A DNA stretch of 64,000 bases from Amycolatopsis japonica (GTDB lineage Bacteria; Actinomycetota; Actinomycetes; Mycobacteriales; Pseudonocardiaceae): NCBI RefSeq assembly GCF_000732925.1, contig NZ_CP008953.1, positions 3,038,001 to 3,102,000 on the forward strand, given 5' to 3'. This document shows positions 24,091-32,729 of the stretch, piece after piece (the stretch's first letter is position 1; the number at the start of each line of letters is the position of its first letter). The notes beneath the pieces were generated by a model, which did not search any database, was not told the DNA's origin, and saw nothing but the letters and a program-made list of their open reading frames with translations. Position numbers and translations under genes: made by a program.

Positions 24091-24960
24091 CTAACGCGTG
24101 AGCAGGTCTCGAAGCGCCTTCGCCACCTCCGCGGGCGACTCCTCGGCCATGAAGTGACCCGACGTGACCGTCCGGTGGTCCAGGTCCGTCGCCCACGCTT
24201 GCCAAAGCGCGACGGCGTCGTACCCGAGCACAGCGCCCCAGTCCTGCTGAAGCACGGTGAGCGGCATCGTGAGCCGGTTGCCGGCCGCGCGGTCCGCCTC
24301 GTCGTGCTCGACGTCGATGCCCGCCGACGCGCGGTAGTCGGCGACGATGGAGGGCACCGCGTTCCGTGACGCCTCCAGGTACGCGGCACGGACGTCGGCG
24401 GGGATCGCGTCGCCGTTCCGCGCCCACGCGTCGAGGAAGTGACCGAAGAACGCGTCCGGCGCGCCCGCGATCAGCTGTTCCGGCAGTCCGGGCGGCTGGG
24501 CCATCAGGTAGAGGTGGAAGCCGACCGCGGCGCCGGCGCCGTGCAGCACGTCCCACATGTCCAGTGTCGGCAGCACGTCGAGGATCGCGAGATGGCTCAC
24601 CTTGTCCGCGTGGTCGAGCCCGGCCCGCAGGGCCACCAGCGCGCCCCGGTCGTGCCCGGCGAGGGCGAACCGATCGTGGCCGAAGGCCTTCGCGACGGCG
24701 ACGACGTCGGCCGCCATCGACCGCTTCGAGTAGGTCTCGCCGGTGTCGGCGGGCTTGTCGCTTTCGCCGTATCCTCGCAGGTCAGGGCAGAGGACTGTGT
24801 GGTCGGCCGCCAGATCCGCCGCGACGTGCCGCCACATGAGGTGGGTCTGGGGGAAGCCGTGCAGCAGCACGATCGGGCTGCCCGTCCCGGCGACGGCGAC
24901 GTCCAGTGCCACGCCGTCCGCGACGGGCACACGCTGGTAGTCGAATCCGGTGATGCGCAT
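24091..24960 (-). CDS. Alpha/beta hydrolase, haloacetate-dehalogenase/epoxide-hydrolase-like
   Basis: The protein (289 residues) has the alpha/beta hydrolase core: oxyanion loop LHGFPQTHLMW, DLRGYGESDKP, nucleophile elbow GHDRGALVALR with Asp as nucleophile, and a final His in SGHFMAEESP. This is the pattern of haloacetate dehalogenases and epoxide hydrolases. In fluoroacetate dehalogenase a His-Trp pair in the cap binds the halide; here the matching segment reads FHLYLMAQP, so the Trp appears replaced by Leu. True defluorination is therefore doubtful. I chose the ATG at 24960 with GGAAGGTACCC upstream. It is divergent from a SARP-type regulator gene that may control it. Confidence 0.88.
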   Translation of the reverse strand: MRITGFDYQRVPVADGVALDVAVAGTGSPIVLLHGFPQTHLMWRHVAADLAADHTVLCPDLRGYGESDKPADTGETYSKRSMAADVVAVAKAFGHDRFALAGHDRGALVALRAGLDHADKVSHLAILDVLPTLDMWDVLHGAGAAVGFHLYLMAQPPGLPEQLIAGAPDAFFGHFLDAWARNGDAIPADVRAAYLEASRNAVPSIVADYRASAGIDVEHDEADRAAGNRLTMPLTVLQQDWGAVLGYDAVALWQAWATDLDHRTVTSGHFMAEESPAEVAKALRDLLTR

Positions 24961-25077
24961 GGGTACCTTCCTGGTCGTTCCGTGACGACCGCCAGCGTTG
25001 CCGGCCCGAATCAGCACCCGGTCAGCGACGACCGAGCGGCCGGGGCACGATGATCACCGTCGGTGAAGGAGGTGACG

Positions 25078-28000
25078 ATGCGGTTCGGGGTGCTCGGCCC
25101 GCTCGTGGCCGAGGACGCGCGCGGCGAGGTCGGGCTCAAGGGGCCGCGACACCGCGCGGTGCTGGCCAGGCTGCTGATCGCCCGCGGCCGGGTCGTGCCG
25201 GTCGAAAGACTGGTCGACGACCTGTGGGAACGACCGCCCGAGGGCGCGGTCGGCGCGGTGCAGACCTTCGTCGGTGCCCTGCGCCGCGCGCTGGAACCGG
25301 ATCGCGCGCCCCGTGAGCCCGCGCGGCTGCTCGTCACGGTCGCCCGCGGCTACGCCCTGCGCGCCGATTCCGTCGACGCGTGGGACTTCGAGGCCGCCGT
25401 CGCCACGGCCCGTGAGCTCCTCGACGCCCGCCGGGCGGACGCGGCACTGTCTCAAGTAGACACCGCGCTCGCGCTGTGGCGCGGCCCCGCGTATGCCGAG
25501 TTCGCCGAGGAAGGCTGGGCGATCGGCGAGGTCTCCCGGCTGACCGAACTCCGGTTGCTGGCGGGCGAACTTCGTGCAGAGGCCCTGCTTGCGCTCGGGC
25601 GCGCCGCCGAAGTGGTCCCCGAGCTGGAACCACGGGTGCGCGAGTATCCCTTGCGGGAGAACGGTTCCCGGCTGCTGGCACTGGCGCTCTATCGCTCCGG
25701 ACGGCAAGGGGACGCCCTGGCGGTGTTGCGCACCACGCGGGAACGGCTCGCCGACGAACTCGGCATCGATCCCGGCGCAGGCCTGCGGGACTTGGAAGCC
25801 GACATTCTGGCGCAAGCGGCCCGGCTCGAGCAGTCCGTGCCCGAGACCCCCGAGCGGCCGCTGATCGGGCGAGACGCGGAATTGGCGAGGCTCGAAGAAG
25901 CAGCGGCGGAGTCGCGACTGGTGCTCGTGTCGGGCGAGGCGGGGGTGGGGAAGACCGCGCTCGCCGAGGCGTTCTCCAGCCGTCTCGCCGCGCGCGGCTG
26001 GACCACGGCCTGGGGAAGCAACCCCGACGACGAGGGCGCGCCGCCCGCCTACGCCTGGAGCCGGATTTTCGCGACCCTCGCCGAGGCCGGGTACGGCGCG
26101 TCACCGGCCGCGGATCCGGCGACCGAGGATCCCCTGGCCGCGCGCTGGCGATGGCACCGGGCGGTCGCCGCCTACCTCTCCGGCGTGACACCGTTGCTGC
26201 TCGTCCTCGACGACCTGCACTGGGCGGGCGAGGAGACGTTGGCGCTGCTGACCTCGGTGCTGAGCGAGCCGGTGCTGATCGTCGCGACCTATCGCGGCAC
26301 CGACCCGCCCGCGCGGTTGACCGACTTCCTCGGCCGGGCCGCACGCCACGAGCCGGCGCGGATCTATCTCGGCGGGCTGCCCGAGACCGAGATCGCCGCG
26401 CTGGTCAGCGCCACGACCGGGGAGGAGATCGAGCCGGAGACCGCCGCGGTGATCCATCGGCGCAGTGGCGGGAACGCCTTCTTCGTCCGCGAACTCGCCC
26501 GCCTGCTGGCCGCCGAAGGGCCTGCCGCCTTGGCCGCGGTGCCGCCCGGAGTCCGCGACGTCGTCCGGCACCGGGTGGACGCGTTGCCGGACGAGGTCCG
26601 CGGTGTGGTGCGGCGCGCGGCGGTGCTCGGTACGGACGTCGATCTGGACGTACTCGAGGCCCTGGTGGGGGAAACCGCGCTCGACGCGGTGGAAGTCGCG
26701 GCCAGGCAAGGGATCCTGACCGAGCGGGCGCCGAACCGGTTCCGGTTCGCGCACGCGCTCGTGCGGGACACGCTCTATCACGACCTCTCGCGTTCGCGAC
26801 GGGCCCGCGAGCACGGTGGGATCGCCGAGGCGCTGGAACGACTTCGCCCGGACGACGTCGACGCGCTGGCGCACCATTTCCTGCTGTCGGAGGAGCATGG
26901 CGACCGGGCCGCACGCTACGCGCGGGCAGCCGCGGAACGAGCCGAAAGTCGTTTCGCGCCAACGGAAGCGGCTCGGCTCTGGGAAGCAGCGCTCACCGCG
27001 TACGACCGATCCGGCGGCTCCGACCCGGAAGAGCGGCTGGAGCTGATCATGGGCGTGGCCCGTGCGTCGGCCATCGCCGGCGGCCTCGGCCGGTCGCGGC
27101 GGCATCGGGCCGAAGCGCTGGAACTGGCGGAAAAGCTGGACGATCCGCTGCTGACCGCGCGGGTGATCGGCGCCTTCGACGTTCCCGCCATCTGGACCGA
27201 AAGCGACGACAGGGAGCTCGCGTCCCGGATCGCGGGCGCCGTCGAGCGGACTCTCGCCGCGCTACCGGAGGAACGGCGGGCCGAGCGGTGCCGTCTGCTG
27301 GCCACGCTCGCCGTCGAACTGCGCAACGCGGGCGGACGGCGGGCTCGCGAGGCGGCCAGGGAAGCCGAGACGCTCGCCCGAGAGCTCGAAGACCCGGCGC
27401 TGCTCTCGTTCGCGCTCAACGCCCGGTTCCTGCAGTCTTTCGACCGCGCGGGGCTCGCTCCCGAGCGGGCGGCGATCGGCGCCGAACTGGTCGACCTCGC
27501 CTCGCGGCACGGGCTGGTGACGTTCGAGGTGCTCGGACATCTCGTGCTCCTGCAGGCGAAGAGCGCGCTCGCGGATTTCGCCGCCGCGGACCGGCACGCC
27601 GTGTCGGCCGACGAACTCGGCGAGAAGTACGGCCTGCCGCTCGTGGGCGTGTTCACCCGGTGGTACCGCGCGATGCGGACCGCGATGACCGGCCCCGGCG
27701 GGGCGGCCGCCTATCGTGCCGCGGCGGCGGGGCTCGCCGGAACGGCCATGTCCGGAGTGGACAACGGAATCCTCGCGCTCGCCCTGTTCTGCGACCGGCT
27801 CCAGCGCGGCCTGCCACCACAAGCGCTGGAAGAGAGCTACGGCGCCTACGAAAGCTGGTGCCGCCCGGCACTCCCGATCCCGGACTCGCCCCGGGATCTG
27901 CTGTTCGAAGCCCGCACGTGTCTCCACGCCGTGGTCGCGATCGAACTCGGCGACCAGGCGGCGATGGAACGCCTGTACGCAGAGCTTCTGCCCGCCGAGG

Positions 28001-28161
28001 GCGAGATCGCCGGTGCCGGGAGCGGGATGCTCACCCTCCGCCCGGTCGCGTGGTATCTCGGTGACCTGGCCACAGCACTCGACCTGCCGGAAGCCGCCGC
28101 CGGGCACTACCGGAAGGCGCGGGCCATCGCGGTGAAAGCAGGATCACCGCATTGGGGTTAG
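25078..28161 (+). CDS. SARP/BTAD regulator with AAA ATPase and helical repeat region
   Basis: A 1027-residue AfsR/DnrI-like transcription factor. About residues 1-95 form the OmpR-like DNA-binding domain (MRFGVLGPLVAEDARGEVGL), 95-240 the BTAD dimerisation domain, 250-520 an AAA_16-type ATPase with Walker A SGEAGVGKTALAEAF and Walker B LLLVLDDLHWA, and the remainder TPR-like helices (AAERAESRFAPTEAARLWEAAL). Such proteins activate secondary-metabolite or catabolic genes in response to ATP/ADP or ligand. The ATG follows AAGGAGG. The divergent hydrolase is the most obvious local target; no biosynthetic cluster is attached. Confidence 0.92.
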   Translation: MRFGVLGPLVAEDARGEVGLKGPRHRAVLARLLIARGRVVPVERLVDDLWERPPEGAVGAVQTFVGALRRALEPDRAPREPARLLVTVARGYALRADSVDAWDFEAAVATARELLDARRADAALSQVDTALALWRGPAYAEFAEEGWAIGEVSRLTELRLLAGELRAEALLALGRAAEVVPELEPRVREYPLRENGSRLLALALYRSGRQGDALAVLRTTRERLADELGIDPGAGLRDLEADILAQAARLEQSVPETPERPLIGRDAELARLEEAAAESRLVLVSGEAGVGKTALAEAFSSRLAARGWTTAWGSNPDDEGAPPAYAWSRIFATLAEAGYGASPAADPATEDPLAARWRWHRAVAAYLSGVTPLLLVLDDLHWAGEETLALLTSVLSEPVLIVATYRGTDPPARLTDFLGRAARHEPARIYLGGLPETEIAALVSATTGEEIEPETAAVIHRRSGGNAFFVRELARLLAAEGPAALAAVPPGVRDVVRHRVDALPDEVRGVVRRAAVLGTDVDLDVLEALVGETALDAVEVAARQGILTERAPNRFRFAHALVRDTLYHDLSRSRRAREHGGIAEALERLRPDDVDALAHHFLLSEEHGDRAARYARAAAERAESRFAPTEAARLWEAALTAYDRSGGSDPEERLELIMGVARASAIAGGLGRSRRHRAEALELAEKLDDPLLTARVIGAFDVPAIWTESDDRELASRIAGAVERTLAALPEERRAERCRLLATLAVELRNAGGRRAREAAREAETLARELEDPALLSFALNARFLQSFDRAGLAPERAAIGAELVDLASRHGLVTFEVLGHLVLLQAKSALADFAAADRHAVSADELGEKYGLPLVGVFTRWYRAMRTAMTGPGGAAAYRAAAAGLAGTAMSGVDNGILALALFCDRLQRGLPPQALEESYGAYESWCRPALPIPDSPRDLLFEARTCLHAVVAIELGDQAAMERLYAELLPAEGEIAGAGSGMLTLRPVAWYLGDLATALDLPEAAAGHYRKARAIAVKAGSPHWG

Positions 28162-28162
28162 C

Positions 28163-28453
28163 TCACTGCTCCCGCATCGCGCGGCGGATCTCGGCCAGCT
28201 TGTCCTTCGCGGCCTTGTCGCGGTCGGCGATCTTCTTGTCCAGCGAAGCGACGTCTTCCTTGCCGCCGAGGCCGGCGAGCTCGGTCGAGCCCAGCGAGGT
28301 CGTGTACCGCTGCTCGATCCGGTCCCGCACGTGATCGAACGAGGGCACGCCGCCCTCGCTGTAATCCGGCTCCGGGACCTCGACAGGGGCTGTCGGGGAC
28401 TCGTCGACGATCTCGGCGTCGAGGATTTCCTTGTCCGGGTCCTTCTCGGTCAT
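28163..28453 (-). CDS. Small acidic hypothetical protein coupled to the nuclease-helicase gene
   Basis: This 96-residue protein is acidic at the start (TEKDPDKEILDAEIVDESP) and ends with a predicted coiled coil rich in Lys and Asp (VASLDKKIADRDKAAKDKLAEIRRAM). No membrane segment or known domain is visible. Its ATG overlaps the stop of the upstream gene by 4 bp (ATGA), so the two are translated together. It ends 1 bp from the convergent SARP gene. It may be a small partner of the nuclease-helicase; there is no direct evidence for this. Confidence 0.75.
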   Translation of the reverse strand: MTEKDPDKEILDAEIVDESPTAPVEVPEPDYSEGGVPSFDHVRDRIEQRYTTSLGSTELAGLGGKEDVASLDKKIADRDKAAKDKLAEIRRAMREQ

Positions 28454-31400
28454 CGTCCACTCCGTCCTGCGTGCCACGGCACGGCTTCGGTCATCAACCC
28501 GAGCATGCCCGAAACCAGCCGCATCTGGTCGACCGTGCGGATGTCGGCCTCGACCAGTCGCGGCGAGCAGACCACGATCGCGAGCGCCTGCGCCCGCGAG
28601 AGCGCCACGTTGAGCCGGTTCCGGGAGAGCAGGAAGTCCAGGCCGCGCGGCAGATCGACCGCCGAGGACGAGGTCATCGTGGTGATCACCACCGGCGCCT
28701 CCTGGCCTTGGAACCGGTCCACCGTGCCGACCCGCACACCGGGATGCCCGGCCTCGTCCAGCGCGCGGGCGACGACCCTGGCCTGCAGGTTGTACGGCGC
28801 CACGACCAGGATGTCCTCGTCGCCGAGCGGCCGGGGTTCGCCGTGATCGGTCCAGGCGCGGCCGTGGAGTTCGGTGACGAGGGCGGTGACCGCCTCGGCC
28901 TCCTCGACCGACCGCGTCGTGTTGCCGTGGTGGTCGACCTCGGCGAGGTACAGGCCCGATTCGACGCCGTCGATCGCGCGCTCGGCGGCCGAAGGATGCG
29001 AGTGCAGGCGGCCCGCGTAGGACAGCCGTGACACCGGCGCGCAGACGGCCGGATGCATCCGCCGGGTCTCGTCGAGGAAGTACCCGAGTTCGGCCGGGAT
29101 GATGTCCGCCTCGCCGATCAGGTGTCCGAGCGCGGACGCCTCGGCACCGGCGGGATGCGTGCCCTGCACGACCTGCGGCAACTGCTGCGGATCGCCCAGC
29201 AGCAGGAGATTCTTGGCGCACATCGACACCGCGAGCGCGTCGGCGAGGGCGAACTGGCCAGCCTCGTCGATGATCAGCAGGTCGAAGGGCTCTTCCCGGA
29301 TCGCGGCGTTCGCGAACGTCCAGGCTGTCCCGCCGACCAGATGACCGGTGTCGTGCTCCTCGCGCCACTTCACCAGCGCGGGATTGGTCTTCGGCTGCTC
29401 CCACGGCGCGGCCGGATCCGGAGTGCGTTTGGCGCGTTTCGCGCACGGCAGGTCCGGCGCGTTCTTCAGCGCGGCGGACAGCACGTTCTCCACGGCCTTG
29501 TGACTGGTCGAGGTGACAGCGATCGTCTTGCCCGCGCGCACGAGTTTCGCGATCAGCCTGCCGGCCAGATAGGTCTTCCCCGCACCCGGCGGGCCTTGGA
29601 CGGCGAGCGTGGAGCCATCGAGCGCCTCGACGGCCTCGATCACCGTGTTCACCAGGTCGGTCCCGGGTTCGGGCAGGGTCTTGTCGTCGCGAAGCCGGGG
29701 TGTCGTGCGCCGGAGCAGATCGACGCCGGGATGCGCGGGCAGCGTCGGCAGCCGGTCGACGACGAGGCGGGCGAGGTCCGCGACGGCGTCGTCCTTGGGG
29801 GAAGGGCGGACCGGGCTCCCGGGCAGCACCGCGACCGGCCGGTCGGCGGTGGTCTCGTCCGGCGGGCAGCCTTCTTCGAGGGTCAGTTCGACTGCGGTGG
29901 CCGAGACGACCTTGGCGTCGCGCGCGGCCGCGCCGTACCGCAGGCGGACGTCGTCGCCGGGGGCGAAGGGATGCGGGCGGTCCGGGTCGCAGCGGAGCAC
30001 GAGCGAACGCTTCGCCTTGCGGACCCGGCCCGACGGTGGCACCCATTCCCCGGCCTCCAACGAGATCGGGACGGTGCAGGCGTTGTCGGTCTCCAGATCG
30101 CCGAGCGGGGCGGCCAGCTGGCGGAAGTACTCCCACCACGCCGGATTCGTCTCGCGGCGGTGATAGCCGACCGACGCGGCCAGCAGCGCGCGGGCGCGGT
30201 CCTCGCCGGTGAACTCGGCCGGATCGTCGGGCAGCCCGTCCAGCAGCGGATCGACCAGCGCGGCCAGCTGCGCCGCGCGTTCGGCGCGCTTCTGGGCGGC
30301 GACGTCCTCCTCGGTCTGGCGGAGCAGAGCGTCCACATCGGACTCTTCGGGCGGCTCGGCGAGCGCGATCCCTTCGTCCACGCGGATCTTGTGCAGGAAC
30401 TCGAACAGCCGCAGGGTGGAGACGCAGTCGTATTCGTTGTAGTCGCTGATCCCGCGCAGCACCTCGTCCGCGTGCTCGGTCTCGCCGGAGGCGGTGAGCG
30501 TCAGGTACTCCTCGTAGGCCTCGATGCTCGACACCGCCGTCTTGACGTCGCCGTCGCGCGCCTCGGGCATGTAGAGCGGTTCGAGGTACTTGATCGAATA
30601 CGACCGCTGCGAAACCCGGAGTGCCTTGCGCACCACGGAATACAGGTCGACCAGGCCGCCGCTGCGCAGCAGATGGTCGACGGCGTCCTCACGGGTTCCG
30701 TGCACGGCGGCGAGCCGTTTGATCGCGGTGACCTCGTACGGCGCGTAGTGGTAGACGTGCGAGCCGGGATGCTCGGCGAGCCGCGCGGTGGCGAAGTCGA
30801 CGAACTCTTCGAAGGCCCGCTTCTCCTGCGACCGGTTGTGCGCCCAGAACGGGGTGAACTTCGTGCCGTCGTCGGCTGTCACGGCGCCGAAGAGGTATTC
30901 CAGTCCTTCGCCCGCCAGCGCGTACGGGTCGCCTTCCATGTCGAAGAAGACGTCACCGGGTGCGGGCGGCGGCAGTTCGGCCAGCGCGTCCGGATCGATG
31001 ATCTCGTAGGCGATCTGCCCGGTTTCGTCCTGCCGGACCTGGATCGCGGCCTGGGCGCGTAGCGTGGTGAACGACGTCGTCGAGATGTCGCGCGGCCGGT
31101 CTTCCGGTGCGGCGGCCGCGAGCGCGTCGATGGTGCCGAGTCCGGCGGCGACGAGTTTGCGCCGCTGGTCGCCGCGCATCCCCGCGACCAGCGAAAGGTC
31201 ACGGTCGGCCTCGCGGGCGCTCGCGCAGTGCGCGGCGTAGGAGCAGCCGCCGCACGCGGGCCGCTCGTCGGCCCAGAGCTGGACCGGCAGGGTCGGCGGC
31301 CGGTTTCGCAGCCTGGCGCGGAGCCGGTCCACCAGCGGGAGGAAGTCGTCGACGCGGAACGAGCGCGTGCTGTGATCGCCGAGCAGCAGGTGCATCCGCG

Positions 31401-31845
31401 GACCGGCGGGCCAGCCCGCCCGGCGCAGGGCGTCGGCGTACGCGGTCAGCTGGACGACCGCGGCGGGCTTCGCGTGCCTGGCCAGCTTCGTGTCGTAGAC
31501 CTCGTAGCGGCCTTCGTCGTCTCGCATCAGGAAGTCGGCCCGGCCGGAGAACTCGCCGTCGTGGAAGACCGCCTGGTAGATCACCGGAGCACCGGCCCGA
31601 AGCGCTTCCTCGGTGGCTTTCGCGGCGACGACCGGGTCTCGTTCGTCGATCTCGACGACGGCGCTCCGCTCGCCGCGCAGCTTGTCCAGCGTCGCGGCCT
31701 CGTGCGCGCGGCCGTGCGTGACCGCGAGCTGATCCGGCCCGGAACCCGGCCGCGGCGCGCCCGGCAGGCCGGCGGCCAGCGCCTGGTTGAGGAGGCTGCG
31801 GTGCTCGCATTCGAGCAGGTCGGCGAGATCGGACGGGGTGTACAT
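28450..31845 (-). CDS. TM0106-type RecB-like nuclease fused to SF1 helicase
   Basis: A 1131-residue protein joining three modules. The N-terminal 270 residues are a RecB-family nuclease (GRADFLMRDDEG, EVYDTKLA, QLTAYADAL), with Cys residues ACGGCSYAAHC that could bind an Fe-S cluster as in AddB/Cas4-type enzymes. A central RNase H-like domain begins near FFDMEGDPYA. The C-terminal part is an SF1 helicase: GPPGAGKTYLAG Walker A, LLIIDEAGQFALADAL motif II, GTVDRFQGQEAPVV and RLNVALSRAQ as motifs V and VI. This is the TM0106-type layout, widely conserved and probably involved in DNA or RNA repair. A defence role is possible but not shown. Confidence 0.9.
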   Translation of the reverse strand: MYTPSDLADLLECEHRSLLNQALAAGLPGAPRPGSGPDQLAVTHGRAHEAATLDKLRGERSAVVEIDERDPVVAAKATEEALRAGAPVIYQAVFHDGEFSGRADFLMRDDEGRYEVYDTKLARHAKPAAVVQLTAYADALRRAGWPAGPRMHLLLGDHSTRSFRVDDFLPLVDRLRARLRNRPPTLPVQLWADERPACGGCSYAAHCASAREADRDLSLVAGMRGDQRRKLVAAGLGTIDALAAAAPEDRPRDISTTSFTTLRAQAAIQVRQDETGQIAYEIIDPDALAELPPPAPGDVFFDMEGDPYALAGEGLEYLFGAVTADDGTKFTPFWAHNRSQEKRAFEEFVDFATARLAEHPGSHVYHYAPYEVTAIKRLAAVHGTREDAVDHLLRSGGLVDLYSVVRKALRVSQRSYSIKYLEPLYMPEARDGDVKTAVSSIEAYEEYLTLTASGETEHADEVLRGISDYNEYDCVSTLRLFEFLHKIRVDEGIALAEPPEESDVDALLRQTEEDVAAQKRAERAAQLAALVDPLLDGLPDDPAEFTGEDRARALLAASVGYHRRETNPAWWEYFRQLAAPLGDLETDNACTVPISLEAGEWVPPSGRVRKAKRSLVLRCDPDRPHPFAPGDDVRLRYGAAARDAKVVSATAVELTLEEGCPPDETTADRPVAVLPGSPVRPSPKDDAVADLARLVVDRLPTLPAHPGVDLLRRTTPRLRDDKTLPEPGTDLVNTVIEAVEALDGSTLAVQGPPGAGKTYLAGRLIAKLVRAGKTIAVTSTSHKAVENVLSAALKNAPDLPCAKRAKRTPDPAAPWEQPKTNPALVKWREEHDTGHLVGGTAWTFANAAIREEPFDLLIIDEAGQFALADALAVSMCAKNLLLLGDPQQLPQVVQGTHPAGAEASALGHLIGEADIIPAELGYFLDETRRMHPAVCAPVSRLSYAGRLHSHPSAAERAIDGVESGLYLAEVDHHGNTTRSVEEAEAVTALVTELHGRAWTDHGEPRPLGDEDILVVAPYNLQARVVARALDEAGHPGVRVGTVDRFQGQEAPVVITTMTSSSAVDLPRGLDFLLSRNRLNVALSRAQALAIVVCSPRLVEADIRTVDQMRLVSGMLGLMTEAVPWHAGRSGR

Positions 31846-31897
31846 CGCCCGGGAGTCTTACATGGACTCCGGCCGCGGCCGTCCCGGCGCGCCGGAG

Positions 31898-32608
31898 TCA
31901 GCCCGAGGTGTGGTCGAACGTCAGGTGTGAGGTGATCCGGTAGCGGTCGCCGCGGTAGATCGAGCGGGTGTACTCGATCACGCGGCCGCCGTCGTCGCGG
32001 GTGGTGCGTTCGAACAGCAGCGCGGGGGAGTGCTGTGGGACGCCGAGCAGGCCGGATTCGTCGGGGTCGGTGACGGTCGGCTCGATGATCTGCACGGCCG
32101 TCGCGGGCACGACCTCGTATCGCGTGCGGAGCAGTTCGTAGAACGAGCCGGATTCGAAACCCGCGGCCGTGATGTCGGGCACGAGATCACGCGGGACCAG
32201 GATCCGCTCGATCGCCATCGGTGCTTCTTCGACGACGCGGACGCGGGTGACGGCCACCAGTGTGTGGCCGGGGGAGACCTCGAGCCGTTTCCCGAGCCGG
32301 GCACCGGCGGGTGTGGTGGCGAAGTCGATCACGCGGCTGGTCCAGTGGCCCTCGGCGGGCGGCGCGAACTGCTCGCCGCCGGTGGCGGGCAGGAGGTCCT
32401 GGGAGATCTTGCGCGGCGCGGTGAACGTGCCGCGGCCGTGCTCGCGGACCACGAGCCCGTCGCGTTCCAATTCGTCGATCGCGGCCCGCAAGGTGGGGCG
32501 CGAGACGCCGATTTCGGTGCTCAGCGCGCGTTCGGAGGGCAGGACCTCACCCGGCTGCCGCCGCTCGATGAGCTGGCGTAGCCGATCCTTGACCTCTGTT
32601 CGCCGCAT
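31898..32608 (-). CDS. GntR-family regulator with UTRA domain (HutC/DasR type)
   Basis: This 236-residue protein has a GntR winged helix at about residues 5-70 (GEVLPSERALSTEIGVSRPT, LERDGLVVREHGRGTF) and a UTRA effector domain after residue 90 that binds sugar phosphates or amino-acid derivatives. The ATG at 32608 is chosen over a GTG two codons upstream. It is divergent from a secreted GH16-like gene. The gap carries a TTGTCTAGACC site close to the dre consensus of DasR, so local control by this protein is likely. Confidence 0.92.
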   Translation of the reverse strand: MRRTEVKDRLRQLIERRQPGEVLPSERALSTEIGVSRPTLRAAIDELERDGLVVREHGRGTFTAPRKISQDLLPATGGEQFAPPAEGHWTSRVIDFATTPAGARLGKRLEVSPGHTLVAVTRVRVVEEAPMAIERILVPRDLVPDITAAGFESGSFYELLRTRYEVVPATAVQIIEPTVTDPDESGLLGVPQHSPALLFERTTRDDGGRVIEYTRSIYRGDRYRITSHLTFDHTSG

Positions 32609-32652
32609 GACCACAGCCTACCCAGTGGTCACGGAGAATTGGCTGGTGGACA

Positions 32653-32720
32653 AGTTGTCTAGACCTATTGACTTTACCACTTCACCGGGCGACGGTGGAA
32701 AGAAACTGACCAGTGGTAAA
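32653..32720. promoter_or_regulatory. GntR operator region: dre-like site and 9-bp inverted repeat
   Basis: AGTTGTCTAGACCTAT (32653-32668) resembles the DasR dre palindrome (AGTGGTCTAGACCACT). TTTACCACT (32673-32681) and AGTGGTAAA (32712-32720) form a perfect 9-bp inverted repeat, and a further CCAGTGGTCA lies at 32621. The second arm abuts the ribosome site of the GH16-like gene, so binding should block it. Confidence 0.7.
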
Positions 32721-32729
32721 GGAGACGAG

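Noticed and set aside
28163..30139. Minus-strand frame of about 650 codons ending at 28163
   Set aside because: Only the last 96 residues, from the ATG at 28453, form a plausible protein; the rest is an alternative frame of the helicase gene.
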